From the NCBI GenBank assembly GCA_045561735.1, contig JBJKXC010000016.1:1-43306 (forward strand): DNA of 43,306 nt. Direction: 5' to 3'. The position numbers were made by a program, and so were the translations under genes. This document shows positions 14,754-23,066 of this stretch, piece after piece (position 1 is the first letter of the stretch; each line of letters opens with the position of its first letter). The DNA is from UBA3537 sp045561735 (GTDB lineage: Bacteria; Bacteroidota; Bacteroidia; Flavobacteriales; Flavobacteriaceae). Under the pieces are notes generated by a model. That model had not been told where the DNA came from, ran no database searches, and worked only from the letters and a program-made list of their open reading frames with translations.

Positions 14754-17470
14754 TAAAAATCATATTTAATACCTGCAACCCAACTTATGTTATAGTATTC
14801 GAGCTGCATGGTTCTTGATCTTATACCTTGATAATATCTCAAAGGTTCATTTGTTAAGTTTTTACCTTCGGCAAATAAACTCCAATTATCATTTATTCTG
14901 TAGTTGGCATTAATATCCAAGAAAGATTGCTCATCATAATAACGATCTTCAAAAGGGTTATCGCTTAGTTCATCTAATGAACCATCAGAGTAATTAAATG
15001 AAGCTCTAACGAAGAATTTACTGTTTTCGTAAGCAAGCGATAGGTTGTACATATTATCTACTTGACCTACCAACGGAACATCATCTCTACCTTCAACCCT
15101 GTCAGTTGAAGAGCTGGTTGCTGTATAGTTCCCCATAAACAAAAGGTTCTTTAAAAATCTTGTTTGAAAGGTAACCTCTAGACCATTTACCTCCGCTTTT
15201 TCACCATTTCTAAGTTGATCCATCTCGTATCCTGATACTCCATTATAAGTGAAATCATTAGTTGTAAATTGGTAAATCCAGTTATCAATTTGTTTGTTAA
15301 AATACCCAACTGAGAATAGCCCAAATCCATCAAAATAATATTCGGCCATAAAATCAATATTTGTTGATAATGATGGATCCAAATCTGGATTACCCAATTC
15401 CAATTCTTGATCCTCTGAATTTGAATACTCATAGGGGACCAAATCAAAATAGGCGGGACGGGCTAAAGACTTAGTAAAGGCTAGGTTCATGTTAAATTTA
15501 TCATTTACATCCCATTGAAATGTCAAATTTGGAAGAACATTGGTATATTTTGAGCCTCCTGAAACAACTCCTAACTGGTCCGGAGTATCCATTGTTTCTT
15601 CATCAAATTGATAGCCTGTATAACTAATATCAGTAGTTTCAATACGAGCACCAGCTATCATTGTTAAATTGTCAGATAATTTATCTGTAATCATCGCATA
15701 AAATGCTGTTATCTCTTCATTTGCATCATAGTTTCCAGCAGCGAACTCATCCATTACGTAGCTATCAAATTGATCATCATTGATCCCACCTAAATTTAAA
15801 TCACCTAGTGCATTTGCAGTCATAAAAATTCCACTTTGGTATTCAGCTCCAGCCTGATAACTACTAATAGTGGCATCAAAATTTGCGATACCGTCTAAGT
15901 TAGCTAAGCCATTGTCATACTCATACCAAATATCATTTCGCATTTTCGTTTTATCGTTGTATTTGAAACCAACTTTAAATTCATCGTTATTGTTATAAGG
16001 TAAATCTAAATCTAATCTAAAAACTGTGTGCTCTTCTTCGGTTGATTTGAAAGCTTCTTGGGTTTGTCTGTATTCGTAGTTTGAGGGATCATTCCACAGA
16101 CCACCGTCCCAATTGAATGTAGGAAACTCCGGATTACTGATGTCGACTGATGTAAATGGTATGTCTTCATCTGACTGATATCGCACATAGCGTTCATCTG
16201 GTCTGTCTTCGCTAGCTTTTGAAGAACTCACTTTCCAATTTAAACCAAGCTTCCCGAATTGATGCTCACCTCCTAATGTGAATTTCTGAGTTCTCTGATC
16301 CTCTAGTCGAGTTCCTTCATTGTCGTCATTATTAATACCTCCTTTGGTTTGACGTCTTATGGTTGCAGTCATATCTTCCATATCAATACTTCTTACACGC
16401 ATTCTAAATCTATTTTCCCAATCATCTCTATGGTTGTAGATTGATTTGAAATAAAATAGATTGTTTTCGTCAATATTCCAATCTAAATTTAAACTGAGAC
16501 TTCGGCGGGTTCTTTTGACATCATATCGTCTGATATCCATCTCATTAATAGGGCCATCTTCTGTCCAATCCTCAGGATCATTCCATTCAAATTCTATATT
16601 ATCGGAACCATAATCCTTTGTTTGGATTGTGCCAGAAAATGTATAGCTAAATTTATCAGAGACTTTATCAGCAAACACTAATGCAAAGTTAGAATTATAG
16701 CCTCCATCTCTAATAGGTTGTCCTCCACCAGCAGCTGTTACGTTGGCTCTAAAACCGCTTGGATTAGAACGTGTAATTAAATTTATTGAACCTCCAATTG
16801 CATCGGCCTCCATGTCGGGCGTTAAGGTCTTATTAACTTCAATTGTTTGGACCATTGCCGAAGGAATAAGATCCAGCTGTATATTTCTGTTGTCTCCCTC
16901 GGCTGATGGGATACGCTCACCATTCAAAGTAACAGAGTTCAGTCCTGGACCAAGGCCACGCATAACTATGTTACGGGCTTCTCCTTGATCTCCTTGCATG
17001 CTAATCCCCGCAACTCGTTTGAGAACATCTCCCACGTTGTCGTCAGGATACTTGCCAATTTGATCTGATGATACTACATTGGTAATATTTAGGTCAGATT
17101 TCTGCTTATTTAAACCTTTAATGATACCATCTTGGAACACAGAAATCACTACTTCCTGAAGCTCATCTGTAGAAGGATATAGAATAAAATCTTGCGTTAA
17201 CGTAGTTCCTGTAACTATGCTAACAGACTCTTCAATGACTTCAAATCCAAGGTAGGATATTTTTAAAGTTTGATCAACGTCAATCCCTAAAATTGTAAAA
17301 AATCCATTAAAATCAGAAACAACAGCTTTACCAGATGGCTGTGCCTGTATGGTGGCCCCGGGAAGTGGAAAACCGTCCGAATCTAATACGCGCCCTTTAA
17401 TATTAGAAGTTTGGGCATATGATAGTTGAGATATTAGTAATAATAGAGGAATAAAAAGTACTTTTTTCAT
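14753..17470 (-). CDS. TonB-dependent outer-membrane receptor (phytate/organic phosphate candidate)
   Basis: A 905-residue receptor. It has a signal peptide of about 19 residues (ending SQLSYAQ), then a carboxypeptidase-regulatory-like domain (about 22-95: IKGRVLDSDGFPLPGATIQA...FNGFFTILGI). Next comes the plug (about 113-235: SSDQIGKYPDDNVGDVLKRVAGISMQGDQGEARNIVMRGLG..., ending DAIGGSINLITR). The 22-strand barrel closes with the terminal aromatic residue (AGIKYDF). No SusD gene accompanies it. The plug style resembles the TonB-Xanth-Caul group. As first gene of an operon with phytase it likely imports phytate, inositol phosphates or released phosphate-bearing ligands. The substrate is inferred only from context. 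A TACTTTTG -7 box lies 20 nt upstream. Confidence 0.9.
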   Translation of the reverse strand: MKKVLFIPLLLLISQLSYAQTSNIKGRVLDSDGFPLPGATIQAQPSGKAVVSDFNGFFTILGIDVDQTLKISYLGFEVIEESVSIVTGTTLTQDFILYPSTDELQEVVISVFQDGIIKGLNKQKSDLNITNVVSSDQIGKYPDDNVGDVLKRVAGISMQGDQGEARNIVMRGLGPGLNSVTLNGERIPSAEGDNRNIQLDLIPSAMVQTIEVNKTLTPDMEADAIGGSINLITRSNPSGFRANVTAAGGGQPIRDGGYNSNFALVFADKVSDKFSYTFSGTIQTKDYGSDNIEFEWNDPEDWTEDGPINEMDIRRYDVKRTRRSLSLNLDWNIDENNLFYFKSIYNHRDDWENRFRMRVRSIDMEDMTATIRRQTKGGINNDDNEGTRLEDQRTQKFTLGGEHQFGKLGLNWKVSSSKASEDRPDERYVRYQSDEDIPFTSVDISNPEFPTFNWDGGLWNDPSNYEYRQTQEAFKSTEEEHTVFRLDLDLPYNNNDEFKVGFKYNDKTKMRNDIWYEYDNGLANLDGIANFDATISSYQAGAEYQSGIFMTANALGDLNLGGINDDQFDSYVMDEFAAGNYDANEEITAFYAMITDKLSDNLTMIAGARIETTDISYTGYQFDEETMDTPDQLGVVSGGSKYTNVLPNLTFQWDVNDKFNMNLAFTKSLARPAYFDLVPYEYSNSEDQELELGNPDLDPSLSTNIDFMAEYYFDGFGLFSVGYFNKQIDNWIYQFTTNDFTYNGVSGYEMDQLRNGEKAEVNGLEVTFQTRFLKNLLFMGNYTATSSSTDRVEGRDDVPLVGQVDNMYNLSLAYENSKFFVRASFNYSDGSLDELSDNPFEDRYYDEQSFLDINANYRINDNWSLFAEGKNLTNEPLRYYQGIRSRTMQLEYYNISWVAGIKYDF

Positions 17471-17490
17471 AACATTGGTTAGTTTTTACA

Positions 17491-17498
17491 CAAAAGTA
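17491..17498 (-). promoter_or_regulatory. -7 box upstream of the TonB receptor operon
   Basis: Read on the minus strand this is TACTTTTG, 20 nt before the receptor ATG at 17470. No TTG lies at the right distance, so the promoter may depend on an activator. A second minus-strand box, TAACTTTG, lies at 17570-17577 and also lacks a -33 TTG. Confidence 0.45.
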
Positions 17499-17527
17499 TG
17501 GGTAGATTTCAAGGAGTGTTTTAAAGG

Positions 17528-17667
17528 AATATTAAATTAACATTAATAGGCTTTAAAAAAATGTTAGATCAAAGTTACTTTGTTTAATAAAAGTTAATTT
17601 AATATTTTTTAAGTGGTGTTTTTATATTAATTAATTTTAAATAAATTGTTTATTTAATATTAAATTA
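17528..17667. promoter_or_regulatory. three AATATTAAATTA(AC) elements between divergent operons, candidate operator
   Basis: AATATTAAATTAAC occurs at 17528-17541. Its exact 14-nt reverse complement occurs at 17593-17606. The first 12 nt recur at 17656-17667, overlapping a perfect 12-nt palindrome at 17653-17664. The copy at 17593-17606 sits 15 nt upstream of the minus-strand box TAACTTTG (17570-17577), where a -33 element would be. The copy at 17656-17667 lies just upstream of the plus-strand box at 17675-17682. The region 17471-17703 holds nothing else recognisable. The sequence is very AT-rich, so part of this could be chance. Confidence 0.4.
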
Positions 17668-17674
17668 TAAAGAA

Positions 17675-17682
17675 TACCTTTG
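17675..17682 (+). promoter_or_regulatory. -7 box for the DUF4956 gene
   Basis: TACCTTTG, 21 nt before the ATG at 17704. The nearest TTG (17646-17648) is 26 nt upstream, slightly longer than usual. The presence of this box means a TTG start at 17680 would fall inside the promoter, so 17704 is the correct start of the gene. Confidence 0.5.
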
Positions 17683-17703
17683 CGTAAAAAATATACTTTT
17701 AAT

Positions 17704-18306
17704 ATGGAATTTTTGGATGTCCCCTTTTTTGATGATGATTTTTATAAGATGTGTGTTCGATTTATAATCAATATCACAGCACTTATAGCGCTTGTAAGAG
17801 GCAGCTATTATGCCTTTTCAAAAAAGGCCGATTATGTGTTTACATTTTACCTGGTTGGTACTGTGGTTTTTTTCTTGTGCTTTACCTTAAAAAAATACGA
17901 AATTGACTTAGGGCTTGCCTTGGGTTTGTTTGCCATTTTTGGAATTCTGCGTTACCGAACAGATCCGCTCAAGGTAAGGGAAATGACCTACCTTTTTATT
18001 GTGATTGGGCTTTCAGTGATCAATGCGTTGTCCAATAAAAAAATGAGTTATGTAGAAATTCTTACAGCCAACGCTGTAGTCATTTTAATGGCTTATTATC
18101 TAGACCGCTACTGGAGCCGTCAAAAAACAGCCTCCAAAGACATTTTATACCAATCGCTAGACTACATAAAACCAGACCAACATGAGCTTTTAAAAAAAGA
18201 CCTTGAGGACAAGTTGGGTTTCAAAATTTTAAACGTTGAAATTGGTCAAATTGACTTTGAAAGGCAAACTGTCAAAGTTAAAATTCGCTACAAAAAACAA
18301 GTATGA
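17704..18306 (+). CDS. DUF4956 inner-membrane protein
   Basis: A 200-residue protein from the ATG at 17704. About five hydrophobic segments span residues 15-132 (NITALIALVRGSYYAF, YLVGTVVFFLCFTLKKYEIDLGLALGLFAIFGILRYR and so on). The family core GLFAIFGILRYRTDPLKVREMTYLF is followed by a cytoplasmic C-terminal domain of about 60 residues (ILYQSLDYIKPDQHELLKKDLEDKLG). DUF4956 proteins often sit beside VTC-type polyphosphate polymerases in other bacteria; none is here. The gene is divergent from the phytase operon and overlaps the next gene by 4 nt (ATGA). The molecular role is unknown. Context suggests a link to phosphate or polyphosphate. Confidence 0.82.
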   Translation: MEFLDVPFFDDDFYKMCVRFIINITALIALVRGSYYAFSKKADYVFTFYLVGTVVFFLCFTLKKYEIDLGLALGLFAIFGILRYRTDPLKVREMTYLFIVIGLSVINALSNKKMSYVEILTANAVVILMAYYLDRYWSRQKTASKDILYQSLDYIKPDQHELLKKDLEDKLGFKILNVEIGQIDFERQTVKVKIRYKKQV

Positions 18307-19019
18307 AAAGACCCATTCCAAGATTATATGGTTTAGGCCTTATTGTTTTAATTCTATTTATAACAATGCCATCTTATGCTCAAGACACTGAAGATCTTGA
18401 AGGATGGAGCGCTGTTGAATTGAATTTAAAAGCAACTGATAAACTCTTCTTTTCTGTTTCCGAGCACCTCCGATACAGAAATGATATCACGACTCTTAAA
18501 AATTACTTTACTCAAGTTAAAGTAAATTATGAACTTTTTAAAAATTTCGAACTCGGCGGTGGGGTGCGCTATATAACTGATAACGATGATGTAGGTAATA
18601 AGCAAGGCCATGAATACATGTTTAGGTATCAATTCAATGCGGTTTTCAAACAAAAAATTGATAGGGTAATGGTTTCATTTCGATTGAGATATCAAAACAA
18701 AAACCAGCTTGGTCTTTCAGAAAGTGACGGGGATATTCCAACAGAATACACCCGTTACCGAATGGGGCTGAGCTACAAAGTAAAACCCCTTAAATTGAAT
18801 GTAAAACTTTTCGGAGAGGTCTTTAATGAACCTCGAAGCCCGGAAAAAAATAAAGGGTTTAACAGACACCGCTATACTTTAAAAATAAGTCGAAAATTTA
18901 AAAACTTTGGAACCTTGGGCATTTTCTACGCACTACAAGATGACTATTCCACGCCTATTAAAAAAAACAAATCTATAGTTGGCTTTAAATACAGCTATAA
19001 CATCAACTTGACTAAATAA
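18303..19019 (+). CDS. DUF2490 outer-membrane-type protein
   Basis: A 238-residue protein with a signal peptide of about 26 residues (ending MPSYAQ). The mature part shows alternating amphipathic strands separated by polar turns: WSAVELNLKATDKLFFSVSEHLRYRND, FELGGGVRYITDNDD, KLNVKLFGEVFNEPRSP and VGFKYSYNINL. This fits DUF2490, predicted small outer-membrane beta-barrels. The 'YRNDITTLKNYFTQV..NYEL' stretch is family-like. It is translationally coupled to the DUF4956 gene (ATGA). Function unknown; possibly the outer-membrane partner of the DUF4956 protein. It ends 14 nt before the convergent MFS gene. Confidence 0.8.
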   Translation: MKRPIPRLYGLGLIVLILFITMPSYAQDTEDLEGWSAVELNLKATDKLFFSVSEHLRYRNDITTLKNYFTQVKVNYELFKNFELGGGVRYITDNDDVGNKQGHEYMFRYQFNAVFKQKIDRVMVSFRLRYQNKNQLGLSESDGDIPTEYTRYRMGLSYKVKPLKLNVKLFGEVFNEPRSPEKNKGFNRHRYTLKISRKFKNFGTLGIFYALQDDYSTPIKKNKSIVGFKYSYNINLTK

Positions 19020-19033
19020 CTGCCCTATAATTA

Positions 19034-20296
19034 CTAATTTTCGTGTGCTTCCAAGTCCTTTTCTAAATCTAAATTTCTAAAGCTTGGTGAGACTAAGCCC
19101 GTGGTAAGTGCTGTAATCAGCGTCATCGTCCCGCCAAACACAACGGCCGTCACAGTGCCCATTAATTTGGCTGTTAATCCGCTCTCAAAAGCGCCCAACT
19201 CATTTGAAGACCCTACAAACATAGAATTGACAGAGGAGACTCGGCCCCGCATATGATCCGGTGTTTTAAGCTGTAAAATCGTTTGTCGAATGACCATGGA
19301 AACCCCATCAGTGATGCCGCTAAAGAAAAGCGCAATAACTGAGATCCAAAAGACCGATGAAAGCCCAAATACAATAATCGAAATCCCAAAACCAAACACG
19401 GCTACAAGCAATTTCATCCCAGCTCTACGGCTGATTGGAATATATGCTGTGGTTAACATCGTAAGAAAAGCCCCAACAGCCGGCGCGGCTCTTAAAACAC
19501 CAAAACCCTCTGGTCCTACTTTTAAGATATCCTGTGCAAAAACTGGTAAAAGGGCGACAGCTCCCCCGAAAAGCACCGCAATCATGTCTAAGCTAAGGGC
19601 GCCTAAAATGGCTTTTGTTTTAAACACAAAACGCACACCCTCTTTTAAACTTTGAATGATAGGTTCACCAATTTTTGGGTTTAAAACTGGTTTTTTGGAA
19701 ATCATCAATCCCAATAAAAATGAGATAACAACCAATACAAAAACGATGCACAGCGACCAGTGTACACCCAGCCAATTAATGGTTAACCCTGCGACAGCGG
19801 GGCCTAAAATTGAAGCCATTTGCCATGTTGAACTGTTCCAGGTGGCGGCATTGGGATATACCTTTTTAGGGACAATAAGCGATACTAAAGAAAAAATGGT
19901 GGGCCCAAAAAAGGCACGTAACAACCCCCCAAAAAAAACAAACCCATAGATTGAATAGAGAATTGATTTTTGACCCCAACTGGCCATAATGGAAGCCTCT
20001 GAAAGAAAAAATAGGCCCAGACTAATCAATGAAAATAAACCAATACAGCACAAAAATAAATTGCGTTTTTCTCGCTGATCCACAATGTGTCCGGCAAATA
20101 AAGCCATGCTCAAGGCTGGAATTATTTCCATAAGTCCAATAATGCCCAAAGACAAAGGGTCTTTAGTTAAAGTATAGACTTGCCATTCAATGACAATAAA
20201 TTGCATGGACCATGCAAACACCAATACAAAACGAAGCAATAAAAAAATATTAAATTCTCTAAATCTAAGTGCCGCGTAAGGGTCTTTATTTACCAT
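19034..20296 (-). CDS. MFS transporter (EntS/MFS_3-like)
   Basis: A 420-residue polytopic protein with about 11-12 membrane spans. It begins YAALRFREFNIFLLLRFVLVFAWSMQFIVIEWQVYTLTKDPLSLGIIGLMEIIPALSMALFAGHIVDQREKR. The GHIVDQREKR loop between spans 2 and 3 is the MFS signature region. A second-half loop reads LQLKTPDHMRGRVSSVNSMFVGSSNELG, typical of the MFS_3/EntS-like exporter group. The substrate cannot be inferred. It starts 3 nt after the recJ stop and is the last gene of an osmC-recJ-MFS transcription unit. The cell role is not evident from its neighbours. Confidence 0.9.
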   Translation of the reverse strand: MVNKDPYAALRFREFNIFLLLRFVLVFAWSMQFIVIEWQVYTLTKDPLSLGIIGLMEIIPALSMALFAGHIVDQREKRNLFLCCIGLFSLISLGLFFLSEASIMASWGQKSILYSIYGFVFFGGLLRAFFGPTIFSLVSLIVPKKVYPNAATWNSSTWQMASILGPAVAGLTINWLGVHWSLCIVFVLVVISFLLGLMISKKPVLNPKIGEPIIQSLKEGVRFVFKTKAILGALSLDMIAVLFGGAVALLPVFAQDILKVGPEGFGVLRAAPAVGAFLTMLTTAYIPISRRAGMKLLVAVFGFGISIIVFGLSSVFWISVIALFFSGITDGVSMVIRQTILQLKTPDHMRGRVSSVNSMFVGSSNELGAFESGLTAKLMGTVTAVVFGGTMTLITALTTGLVSPSFRNLDLEKDLEAHEN

Positions 20297-20299
20297 AAT

Positions 20300-21991
20300 T
20301 TAGGGTTTGATATCTTTTAGTTTTAATTGCAAACTGACCTGGCCATTCCATTCATTTTCTTCTATGGCATAAGCAATATCAAAAGGGGTTTTGTTCTGCA
20401 CTAATGCTAATTTGTTGCCTAGGCCAAAACCAATGCTGTTGAGCGGTTTAGTATTGTTTTTGTAAACGCTAATTTTAAGATGTTTATCGTCTTGTCCAAC
20501 ACATTTTCCATAACCAGAGTCATGTACTGCACTTGTGCTAAAAATAGGAGCCATGTTTTGAGGACCAAATGGAGCAAATTGCCTTAATATTCTATAAAAT
20601 TTGGGAGTAATAGCACTTAAATCTAATTCAAAATCAATATGGATTTCTGGTGTTTTAAGTTGCGGCGGTAAGCTAGATGCAACCTCAACTTCAAAGGCAG
20701 CCTTAAAGGCGGCATAATTATCGGGTTTTAAACTCAAGCCTGCAGCGTATTTGTGCCCACCAAACTGTTCAATATAGCGGCTACAATTTTGAAGGGCTGT
20801 ATACACATCAAACCCGCGAACAGAGCGCGCTGAAGCCGTTAAAAAATCTCCGCTTTTTGTAAATACCAAGGTGGGACGGTAGTAGGTTTCAATCAGTCTG
20901 GAGGCAACAATTCCTATGACGCCCTTGTTCCATTCAGGGCTGTAAACCACCGTCGTTGCTTTGTCTTGCTCCTGGTTTTGATCAATTTGTAAAAGGGCTG
21001 CTTTGGTGATCTCTTGGTCCAATGTACGCCGTGTTGTATTAAATGTTTCAATGGCTTCAGAAGCCGCTTGGGCTTTTGTTGCATCTGCTTCCTTCAATAA
21101 AGACACGGCATAATTCCCGTGCTTCATGCGCCCTGCGGCATTGATGCGTGGTGCAATAACAAAAACAACATCCGTCAAGGTTAAAGTCTCTTTTTTTATA
21201 TGGTGAATCAGGGCTTGAAATCCAATACGTGGTTTTGAGTTTAATACTTCTAATCCATAATAAGCTAAAATTCGATTTTCTCCAACAACAGGCACAATGT
21301 CGGCGCCAATGGCCGTGGCAACCAAGTCTAAGTAAGGTGTTAAGTCGTCAATAGACTCGCTAAATTGTTGCCCCAAAGCTTGTATCAATTTAAAACCAAC
21401 ACCACAGCCGCACAATTCTTTAAAAGGATAGCTGCAATCCGAGCGTTTGGGGTCTAAAACGGCAACAGCTTGTGGCAAGGCATCTCCTGGGCGGTGGTGG
21501 TCACAAATGATAAAGTCAATGCCTTTTTCTTTGGCATATGCAACCTTTTTAAGGGCTTTTACCCCACAATCCAAAGCAATGATAAGACTGAAATCATTGT
21601 CCGCGGCATAATCGATTCCGGCATAAGAGACGCCATAACCTTCCGTAAACCGATCTGGAATATAGGTGGCAATCGCTTCGGTCTTCGTTTCGAGATAAGT
21701 TGCCATCAGCGCGACAGATGTTGTGCCATCTACATCATAATCACCATAGACCATAATACGTTCATTTGTGGACAAAGCCTTCTGAATACGCTGCACCGCT
21801 ATGTCCATATCCTTCATTAAATAAGGATCGTGTAAGTCTTTAAGTTGTGGTCTAAAAAAAGTCTTGGCTTGCGCAAAGCTTTCAATACCACGTTGTACCA
21901 AAAGATGGGCAATGGTATCCTCAACTCCTAGCGCAGTTGCCAAGTGCTGGACACTATTTTCATTAGGAGTTGGCTTGAATGTCCAGCGCAT
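20300..21991 (-). CDS. recJ: single-strand-specific 5'-3' exonuclease RecJ
   Basis: A 563-residue DHH-superfamily nuclease, the usual length. Motif I is VYGDYDVDGTTSVAL (Asp84, Asp86, Asp88), motif II IIALDCGVKA (Asp141), and motif III IICDHHRPGD (Asp164-His165-His166). The DHHA1 part contains GVIGIVASRLIETYYRPTLVF and SARSVRGFDVY...FGGHKYAAGLSL, followed by the C-terminal OB fold. RecJ acts in RecF-pathway recombination and mismatch and base-excision repair in the cytoplasm. The start codon follows the upstream OsmC-like stop by 2 nt, suggesting one transcript. All active-site residues are present. Confidence 0.96.
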   Translation of the reverse strand: MRWTFKPTPNENSVQHLATALGVEDTIAHLLVQRGIESFAQAKTFFRPQLKDLHDPYLMKDMDIAVQRIQKALSTNERIMVYGDYDVDGTTSVALMATYLETKTEAIATYIPDRFTEGYGVSYAGIDYAADNDFSLIIALDCGVKALKKVAYAKEKGIDFIICDHHRPGDALPQAVAVLDPKRSDCSYPFKELCGCGVGFKLIQALGQQFSESIDDLTPYLDLVATAIGADIVPVVGENRILAYYGLEVLNSKPRIGFQALIHHIKKETLTLTDVVFVIAPRINAAGRMKHGNYAVSLLKEADATKAQAASEAIETFNTTRRTLDQEITKAALLQIDQNQEQDKATTVVYSPEWNKGVIGIVASRLIETYYRPTLVFTKSGDFLTASARSVRGFDVYTALQNCSRYIEQFGGHKYAAGLSLKPDNYAAFKAAFEVEVASSLPPQLKTPEIHIDFELDLSAITPKFYRILRQFAPFGPQNMAPIFSTSAVHDSGYGKCVGQDDKHLKISVYKNNTKPLNSIGFGLGNKLALVQNKTPFDIAYAIEENEWNGQVSLQLKLKDIKP

Positions 21992-21993
21992 TA

Positions 21994-22416
21994 TTAATTA
22001 GTTTTAAAGTGAGTGTAAGTATTGACAAATGCAAATTTTCGAAACATTTCCATAACACCACAATATTTGTCTACAGATAATTGCACAGCACGATCACATT
22101 TTTTTTGATCGATTTCAGGGCCAGAAAAATAATAATTTACTTCAACAGTGTGATAATATTTTGGGTGAACCTCTGTCAATTCTCCCTCCACAACAATTTT
22201 TAAGTCATAGTCTGTAATTTTCATTTTTTTAAGAATATCAACAATGTCAATCCCAGAACATCCTGCAAGCGAAGATAACATCATCGCCTTAGGAGATAAG
22301 CCTTTTTGTTGGTCAACTCCTGCCGAAGTTGTATCCATAAGTACGTTGTTTCCACTTGGGTTGTTGGACTCGAAGCGCATGCCACCTTTCCAATGGGTTG
22401 TAGTTTTGTGGGCCAT
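21994..22416 (-). CDS. OsmC/Ohr-family protein
   Basis: A 140-residue protein. The start at 22416 (MAHKTTTHWKGGMRFES) is preferred over an upstream in-frame start at 22443 because a minus-strand -7 box at 22445-22452 would leave 22443 without a leader, and because relatives start at this point. The family features are SPKAMMLSSLAGCSGIDIVDILKKMKI (with the peroxidatic-type Cys in AGCSG) and a second Cys in VDKYCGVMEMFRK. These proteins reduce organic hydroperoxides or handle thiol stress as dimers. It lies upstream of recJ by 2 nt and is divergent from an AhpD-like gene, a sensible oxidative-stress pairing. Confidence 0.88.
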   Translation of the reverse strand: MAHKTTTHWKGGMRFESNNPSGNNVLMDTTSAGVDQQKGLSPKAMMLSSLAGCSGIDIVDILKKMKITDYDLKIVVEGELTEVHPKYYHTVEVNYYFSGPEIDQKKCDRAVQLSVDKYCGVMEMFRKFAFVNTYTHFKTN

Positions 22417-22452
22417 GATAAAATATTTTTGTTTCTTGTTCACTCAAAAATA
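22398..22452. promoter_or_regulatory. overlapping divergent promoters of the OsmC-like and AhpD-like genes
   Basis: On the plus strand TTG (22398-22400), a 23-nt spacer and TATTTTTG (22424-22431) precede the ATG at 22470. On the minus strand TATTTTTG (22452-22445) precedes the OsmC-like ATG at 22416 by 28 nt, without a clear -33 TTG. The plus promoter lies partly inside the first codons of the OsmC-like gene. Confidence 0.45.
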
Positions 22453-22469
22453 CCACTAAAAATTTAAAA

Positions 22470-23066
22470 ATGCCATTAGTCAATCCCTTAAACCCAGACC
22501 ATGATTTAGAAACCAAATCACTTGCTAATTTTTTCAATGAAACTCTAGGTTTCTGTCCTAATTCTGTCCTTACAATGCAACACCGCCCAGCCATCAGTAA
22601 AGCGTTTATCAATTTGAATAAAGCGGTTATGGTAAACGACGGGCGAATCACATCTGCCTTGAAACGAATGATTGCTTGGGTGAGCAGCAGTGCTACCGGC
22701 TGCCGCTATTGCCAAGCCCATGCAATACGCGCAGCAGAACGCTATGGTGCAGAGCAGGAAAAACTCAATCATATTTGGGACTACAGAACGCATCCTTCCT
22801 TCAATGAAGCTGAACGCGTCGCATTAGATTTTAGCCTGGCAGCATCCGTTATTCCCAATGCTGTGGACAATGCTCTAAAAAAGCGGCTTTATATGTATTG
22901 GGATGAAGGAGAAATTGTAGAAATGTTAGGGGTTATTTCACTTTTTGGGTTCCTTAATAAATGGAACGATTCCATGGGTACAACCATTGAAAAAGGAGCG
23001 ATAGAGAGTGGAAATTTATACCTAAAAAAACACGGTTGGAACCAAGGAAAACACAATCAATCTTAA
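22470..23066 (+). CDS. carboxymuconolactone decarboxylase/AhpD-like peroxidase-related protein
   Basis: A 198-residue all-helical protein with the AhpD-type active site SSATGCRYCQAHAIRAAERYG: Cys78-x-x-Cys81 with His84. The upstream helix RITSALKRMIAWVSSSA is also characteristic. Members with CxxC-xx-H act as alkylhydroperoxidases or disulfide reductases. Its position divergent from an OsmC-like gene fits oxidative-stress defence. The start MPLVNPLNPD is short and unprocessed, so it is cytoplasmic. Its stop overlaps that of rsmI by 4 nt in convergent orientation. The substrate is unknown. Confidence 0.88.
   Translation: MPLVNPLNPDHDLETKSLANFFNETLGFCPNSVLTMQHRPAISKAFINLNKAVMVNDGRITSALKRMIAWVSSSATGCRYCQAHAIRAAERYGAEQEKLNHIWDYRTHPSFNEAERVALDFSLAASVIPNAVDNALKKRLYMYWDEGEIVEMLGVISLFGFLNKWNDSMGTTIEKGAIESGNLYLKKHGWNQGKHNQS

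Noticed and set aside
17680..17703. TTG start at 17680 for the DUF4956 gene
   Set aside because: The TTG is part of the TACCTTTG promoter box, and ATG 17704 gives the normal family N-terminus.
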